A DNA stretch of 15,326 nt from CALUTH01 sp964452495 (GTDB taxonomy: Bacteria > Cyanobacteriota > Vampirovibrionia > Gastranaerophilales > Gastranaerophilaceae). Shown one piece after another: positions 12,191-15,326 of this stretch; positions within the stretch are counted from its first letter, which is position 1, and each line of letters begins with the position of its first letter. Below the pieces are notes generated by a model. That model did no database searches and was not told where the DNA came from. It saw only the letters and a list, made by a program, of their open reading frames with translations. The position numbers were made by a program, and so were the translations under genes. The stretch covers positions 1 to 15,326 of the forward strand of contig CAYVMC010000036.1 of NCBI GenBank assembly GCA_964452495.1. Direction: 5' to 3'.

Positions 12191-13200
12191 TTTATGAAAT
12201 TTGATATTCGTTTTAATGGCTTTTTATTCTTTTCTGCCTCTGTTCTGGCTTTTTGTTCAGCTTCTTCTCTGGCTTTAATTTCAGCCTTGCGTGCTGCTTC
12301 CGCCTGGGCTTTTTTCCTTGCTTTTGCTCTTTTTCTGCGAGCTTTGTTTTTAGCAGCATTTTTCTTTGTTTTTTCTGGTTCTGCCTGAGGTTTTTCTACG
12401 GCTTTTTGTTTTTCTGCCTCTATCTTTTTTGCTATTTCATCAAGTTCTGCTTCGTTTCTTACGTAATGTTCTCCGTCGGCTTTTGTTACACGGTCTTTTA
12501 GGGTTGTGTTGAGTCGTTCTGATACTTGTTTGCCGTCTTTGTATTCTTTAATCAGAGTATCACTGCCGTTCTTTTCTACGATAAAACCGCTATATGGTGT
12601 ATTGTCTGCTTTTATAGCTTTACCATCGACTATTTTTCCGCCTTGAGCTGCAAAGTCGTCCGCTTTTTGTATAACAGGTCGTACGAACTCGGTTGTAATC
12701 GCTTTTCCATTATTTCCTACAGTTTTTGAAATTCCTGTTAATTTACCTTCGGGTGAATAGGAATAAAATTTGTCATAATTGCTTTCCTTTGTTGGGTCAT
12801 AAAAACCTTTATCATCAACATTTTTGGTTGAACGCTGCAGTTTGCCGTTTATGTAATAACGTTCAATCTTATCGCCTTTTTCAGTTTTCTGAACAATTTT
12901 TCCGTTGAATAAAGCTCCATTTTTTGTTTTAGCAATTCCGCGTTCAAATACATTCCCTTCTTTTTTGAACATTTCTATTGTTTTTTCAGGGATACCCTTG
13001 CCTTTTTTGACGTTATAAATCAGATAAGACCCGAGTCCCAGCAGAGCAAGACCGGTCAGTGTTCCTGCAAGGAGGTTTGATTTATCTTTTTTTTCCTCCG
13101 GCTCAGGAATAACGATATCATCTACTGTTGTAACAGGTTTGGGTTGAATAGCAGGTGCTGATGCTGCTGTTATAACCTGCGGGGTATTAATTGTACTCAT
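12139..13200 (-). CDS. Membrane-anchored protein with two MORN/YwqK-like repeats and a charged C-terminal helix
   Basis: No exact family is recognised. The 353-residue protein has a Thr/Ala/Pro-rich N-terminus without a cleavable signal, then one membrane helix at about 42-63 (LLAGTLTGLALLGLGSYLIY) followed by basic residues. Two similar units follow: about 86-125 (NGALFNGKIV, then IERYYINGKLQ) and 188-228 (NTPYSGFIVE, then LIKEYKDGKQV). Both have the G-x-f-x-G-x-I ... Y-x-x-G-K pattern of MORN/YwqK-like repeats. Residues 250-330 form a Lys/Ala/Glu/Arg-rich helix. The last residues come from a short duplicated segment out of frame with its copy. The start has AGG 8 bases upstream. It shares an orientation with the exported VWA gene 186 bases upstream, and both may serve the cell envelope. 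Confidence 0.8.
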   Translation of the reverse strand: MSTINTPQVITAASAPAIQPKPVTTVDDIVIPEPEEKKDKSNLLAGTLTGLALLGLGSYLIYNVKKGKGIPEKTIEMFKKEGNVFERGIAKTKNGALFNGKIVQKTEKGDKIERYYINGKLQRSTKNVDDKGFYDPTKESNYDKFYSYSPEGKLTGISKTVGNNGKAITTEFVRPVIQKADDFAAQGGKIVDGKAIKADNTPYSGFIVEKNGSDTLIKEYKDGKQVSERLNTTLKDRVTKADGEHYVRNEAELDEIAKKIEAEKQKAVEKPQAEPEKTKKNAAKNKARRKRAKARKKAQAEAARKAEIKAREEAEQKARTEAEKNKKPLKRISNFIKNIFKTPDNSIEYIECI

Positions 13201-13386
13201 AATTTACCTAACCTTCCCAAAAAATTAACCACATGTAAATAAAAACATAAAGTCCTTATAAATTGCTATTTTAGTTATTCTGTGTGTAACAATTCTTAAT
13301 ATACCCAATAATTTGTATAATAATGAATTATGGTTATTTGAAACTGGATAATTGTTATATTAAAAGGCATTTAATTTTTTAATAAT

Positions 13387-14097
13387 CTATTCTGCCGGAC
13401 ATATTTTCGCTTCAACATGTTTTTGTTTTTCTACGATACTTCCGAGTATATCCATTAATTCTGCTTTTGTATCAGCCTGATAAAAACTTCCTTTTGTAAC
13501 AACAGCTGTACATTCAAGCTGTTCTAAATCATTTTTGTTACCTATATTAAATGCTATTACATCAATTAAGATATCAGGACGTAGCCGTGACAGTTCTATA
13601 GCGTATTTACACGGGCTTTCATCACAGTTTTCGCCTCCGTCAGTAAGAAGTACAATATGTTTTATTCCGTTAAATTCTCCGAAATCTCCCGCAACGGATT
13701 GTTTTAGTGAGTATGTAATCGGAGTCATTCCGCGCGGTGAGAATTCCGAGAGTTTTTGAGAAATTGTCGAGGAGGAATTATATGATACAGGAACGGCAAG
13801 AGCGGATGCTTTGCAGGCATGGTATGCGGTAAACCCGCATTTGTGACCGTATATTCTGAGTCCTACGGGTATATCGGGAGGAATTTCCGGCAGATATTTT
13901 TCCATAACAGATTGCACCATTTCTGCTTTTGATGCTCCATTCAGTTTTTCTCCCATACTCTGGGAAAAATCAATAATAAATAGCAGGTGTTCGTTTGGCG
14001 TTCTAAACTTTTGTTCAGGCAGATTGTCAGGCTGAAAAACCTCATACGCAATACATGGCAGTGCTGCAAGCAGCAGGAAAAATATAACTTTTTTCAT
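13387..14097 (-). CDS. Exported von Willebrand factor type A domain protein
   Basis: A 236-residue precursor with a signal peptide (MKKVIFFLLLAALPCIA, cleavage near residue 17; C15 is preceded by Pro, so it is not a convincing lipobox). A single VWA domain follows, about 36-223. The metal-ion-dependent adhesion site is complete: DFSQS (D43, S45, S47), T125 in GMTPIT and D153 in LLTDGGEN. Such domains bind protein ligands through Mg2+, here in the periplasm or at the surface. C87/C95 and C157/C163 are closely spaced pairs that could form disulfides, which fits export. No ribosome site is visible before the ATG. A 12-codon frame (14132-14094) ends in an ATGA overlap with it and might couple translation. 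The AlaRS-side genes share no link with it; its neighbours are repeat-containing envelope-type proteins. Confidence 0.9.
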   Translation of the reverse strand: MKKVIFFLLLAALPCIAYEVFQPDNLPEQKFRTPNEHLLFIIDFSQSMGEKLNGASKAEMVQSVMEKYLPEIPPDIPVGLRIYGHKCGFTAYHACKASALAVPVSYNSSSTISQKLSEFSPRGMTPITYSLKQSVAGDFGEFNGIKHIVLLTDGGENCDESPCKYAIELSRLRPDILIDVIAFNIGNKNDLEQLECTAVVTKGSFYQADTKAELMDILGSIVEKQKHVEAKICPAE

Positions 14098-14247
14098 AAT
14101 ATGATTATTGCGCAGGTAAAGGATTTGTACATTCCTCGTGTGTGCTATTTTCCCGACATTTTTCGTTGATGGTTAGCGGGAAAGGGAGTGAATATTATGT
14201 AACAAAAACTTAACAAATCTTCTAATGTAACGAAATGTAAAGATGGG

Positions 14248-14276
14248 TTTATATTAGGCTGAAATCAAGTTATAAT
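14248..14276 (+). promoter_or_regulatory. Promoter of the LysM-like/YD-repeat gene
   Basis: TTTATA (14248-14253, 4 of 6 to consensus), 17-base spacer, consensus TATAAT (14271-14276). The predicted start near 14283 falls at the edge of the pentanucleotide tandem. Confidence 0.6.
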
Positions 14277-14280
14277 CCCC

Positions 14281-14310
14281 TATATGATATGATATGATAT
14301 GATATGATGT
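14281..14310 (+). repeat. GATAT pentanucleotide tandem repeat
   Basis: Four perfect GATAT units at 14286-14305, flanked by a one-mismatch unit on each side (TATAT at 14281-14285, GATGT at 14306-14310), then a G-rich GGTGG-GGTGG. It sits at the predicted transcription start of the gene beginning at 14394. Short tandem units at promoters and leaders are classic slippage sites. Confidence 0.85.
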
Positions 14311-14339
14311 GGTGGGGTGGGCTAAAGTTTTAAAAAAAA

Positions 14340-14388
14340 CTGCCGTAAGAAATAAAAAGAGTATTACGAAAAAAATGAAAGGCGGCAG
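14340..14388 (+). promoter_or_regulatory. Hairpin covering the ribosome binding site of the YD-repeat gene
   Basis: CTGCCG (14340-14345) is the exact complement of CGGCAG (14383-14388). The right arm overlaps the ribosome-site-like AAAGGCGG (14378-14385), 8 bases before the ATG. A nested alternative pairs CGTAA (14344-14348) with TTACG (14364-14368). The two share bases 14344-14345, so at most one forms fully. Stem A would hide the ribosome site. Confidence 0.45.
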
Positions 14389-14393
14389 AGAAA

Positions 14394-15326
14394 ATGGCAG
14401 ATTTTAGTTACACAGTAAAGAATGGAGATCGTGGTTTAACGTACATATTTTTGGATAAAGCGAAAGAAGCTGGGTACGAAGGCGATGCAAGTAAAATCAA
14501 CTGGAATAATGTACTGAGTGTATTTGATGAAGTGCAGGCAGAAGAGAAGGCAGAGGGCGAGCAGCTATACTCCGGCGGAAATGACAAAACTCGTGCCGGC
14601 TGGCGGAACAGTTATATAGTTAAGGCAGGCGATGTAATAAACCTTACGAAATCACAGCTGGATAAAATATATACAGCGATGGGTTTTAAGAAAGTCAACG
14701 GAGCGGCAGGTGCGGCTCAACAGCCGGCAGCCGGAGCGGCTCAACCGCCGGCAACAGGAGCGACTCCACAACCGGCAGCAGGTGCGGCTCAACCGCCGGC
14801 AGCCGGAGCGACTCCACAGCCAGCAACAGTGACGCTTCCTTCTGCCGTGACACTACCAGAGGTAGTAAGGATACCTTCATCTATACCATCAGCGGAAGTT
14901 GCGAAGTATTTGCTGCAAAATAAACATAATGCTGGTAAAGCGATATTACAGCCAGATGGTACAACAGTAGTTTATAACGAAGATGGCAGGATTGAAAAAT
15001 ATCTTGACGAAAATGGCAAAACAACGCGGGAAATAAGTTATAACTCAGACGGCAGCGTGAGAAGGTTCTATAATTTTGAATACGATGCAGCAGGTAACCT
15101 AACGCGGAAGATAGATTATAACTCAGATGGCAGCGTGAGATGGTTCTATGATTATGAATACGATGCAGCTGGAAACGAAATGCGGGAGATAACTTATAAC
15201 TCAGATGGCAGCGTGGCTTGGTTCTATGATTCTGAATACGACGCAGCCGGAAATAATACGCGGTATATAGGTTATAACTCAGATGGCAGCGTGGCTTGGT
15301 TCTATGATTCTGAATACGACGCAGCC
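14394..15326 (+). CDS. LysM-like, Ala/Pro-linker, YD/RHS-repeat protein (5' part, open at window edge)
   Basis: An open frame of 311 codons runs off the right end without a stop, so length is unknown. Residues 1-100 resemble one stretched LysM fold: YTVKNGD at the start, INWNNVLSVFDEV in the middle and SYIVKAGDVINL closing it, with a long insert. There is no signal peptide. Residues 103-145 are an Ala/Pro/Gln linker containing a 16-residue unit twice (113-128 and 129-144). From residue 216 a 26-residue unit repeats: YNSDGSVRWFYDYEYDAAGN plus about six residues. This is the YD/RHS-type pattern, with at least three full copies and one cut by the edge. Such repeats form a beta-sheet shell in Rhs/Tc proteins, often around a C-terminal toxin, or act as surface fibres. 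ATG 14394 has AAAGGCGG 8 bases upstream. Confidence 0.85.
   Translation, partial: MADFSYTVKNGDRGLTYIFLDKAKEAGYEGDASKINWNNVLSVFDEVQAEEKAEGEQLYSGGNDKTRAGWRNSYIVKAGDVINLTKSQLDKIYTAMGFKKVNGAAGAAQQPAAGAAQPPATGATPQPAAGAAQPPAAGATPQPATVTLPSAVTLPEVVRIPSSIPSAEVAKYLLQNKHNAGKAILQPDGTTVVYNEDGRIEKYLDENGKTTREISYNSDGSVRRFYNFEYDAAGNLTRKIDYNSDGSVRWFYDYEYDAAGNEMREITYNSDGSVAWFYDSEYDAAGNNTRYIGYNSDGSVAWFYDSEYDAA
14730..14825 (+). repeat. 48-bp tandem repeat, two copies, in the Ala/Pro linker
   Basis: Two adjacent copies (14730-14777, 14778-14825) each encode AGAAQPPA(T/A)GATPQPA. A half copy precedes them (AGAAQQPA). The G+C content is far above the surrounding genes. Confidence 0.8.
15039..15326 (+). repeat. 78-bp tandem repeats encoding YD/RHS-type units
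   Basis: Units at 15039-15116, 15117-15194, 15195-15272 and 15273-15326 (cut). The first 54 bases of units 3 and 4 appear identical, which points to recent copying. The array clearly continues beyond the window. Confidence 0.9.

Noticed and set aside
12161..12501. Hydrophobic forward frames opposite the MORN-like gene
   Set aside because: They are the complement of Lys/Ala/Glu-rich codons, which read as Phe/Ser/Cys; no independent support.
13225..13248. Seven-codon frame with AAGGA before it, upstream of the MORN-like gene
   Set aside because: Too short to support as a gene; no hairpin or coupling to the next start is visible.
13387..14097. VWA protein as a lipoprotein
   Set aside because: The residue before the candidate cysteine is proline (ALPC), which does not fit the lipobox.
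14197..14202. Start-stop mini-frame ATGTAA preceded by AAAGGGAG
   Set aside because: It lies upstream of the predicted promoter at 14248 and such six-base matches are expected by chance in AT-rich DNA.
14281..14320. CRISPR-like or origin-like iterons
   Set aside because: Units are five bases with no spacers; there is no DnaA-box cluster or replication gene nearby.
14695..14880. Minus-strand 61-residue repeat protein (LRLPAVEPHLLP pattern)
   Set aside because: It is the antisense shadow of the Ala/Pro linker in the YD-repeat gene.

Overview
This window comes from an AT-rich bacterium with an outer membrane. It has an OmpH/Skp-type periplasmic chaperone, several exported proteins with signal peptides, and clear AAGGAGG-type ribosome binding sites. 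The gene mix, the low G+C and the many secreted Ala/Lys-rich proteins suggest the gut Melainabacteria/Vampirovibrionia (Gastranaerophilales). That is an inference from gene style, not proof. No rRNA, tRNA, CRISPR array or insertion sequence was seen.

Layout, left to right. An unpaired sugar-ABC permease (309-1154, +) faces a phosphate-uptake operon on the minus strand: a DUF47/PhoU-like protein (2264-2905) followed 2 bases later by a PiT phosphate permease (1182-2261). A divergent intergenic region then leads to an OmpH/Skp-like gene (3226-3657, +), whose leader holds two mutually exclusive hairpins. Next come a DUF4186 protein (3822-4184, +) and a duplicated AbrB/MazE-like protein (4150-4491, -), whose 3' ends overlap. 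The 333-base gap before alaS holds a strong structured-RNA candidate: a three-way junction whose closing stem overlaps a perfect intrinsic terminator. alaS (4825-7437) is followed closely by an unrecognised membrane protein (7450-8154), then a small XRE regulator (8377-8694).

A minus-strand run reads WecG/TagA glycosyltransferase (10962-11684), transketolase N-terminal half (10128-10958) and an isopropylmalate/homocitrate synthase-family enzyme (8746-10050). The transketolase C-terminal half is not next to it. Divergent from wecG is a small exported Ala/Lys-rich protein (11759-12043), closed by a bidirectional terminator.

The right end looks like an accessory cell-surface region. It holds a membrane-anchored protein with two MORN/YwqK-like repeats and a charged helix (12139-13200, -), an exported von Willebrand A protein with an intact MIDAS (13387-14097, -), and a gene open at the window edge (14394-15326, +). 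That last gene has a LysM-like N-terminus, an Ala/Pro linker and at least four 78-bp YD/RHS-type repeats. A GATAT pentanucleotide tandem lies at its predicted transcription start, and a hairpin overlaps its ribosome binding site. The leaders upstream of alaS and of this last gene are the parts most worth follow-up.
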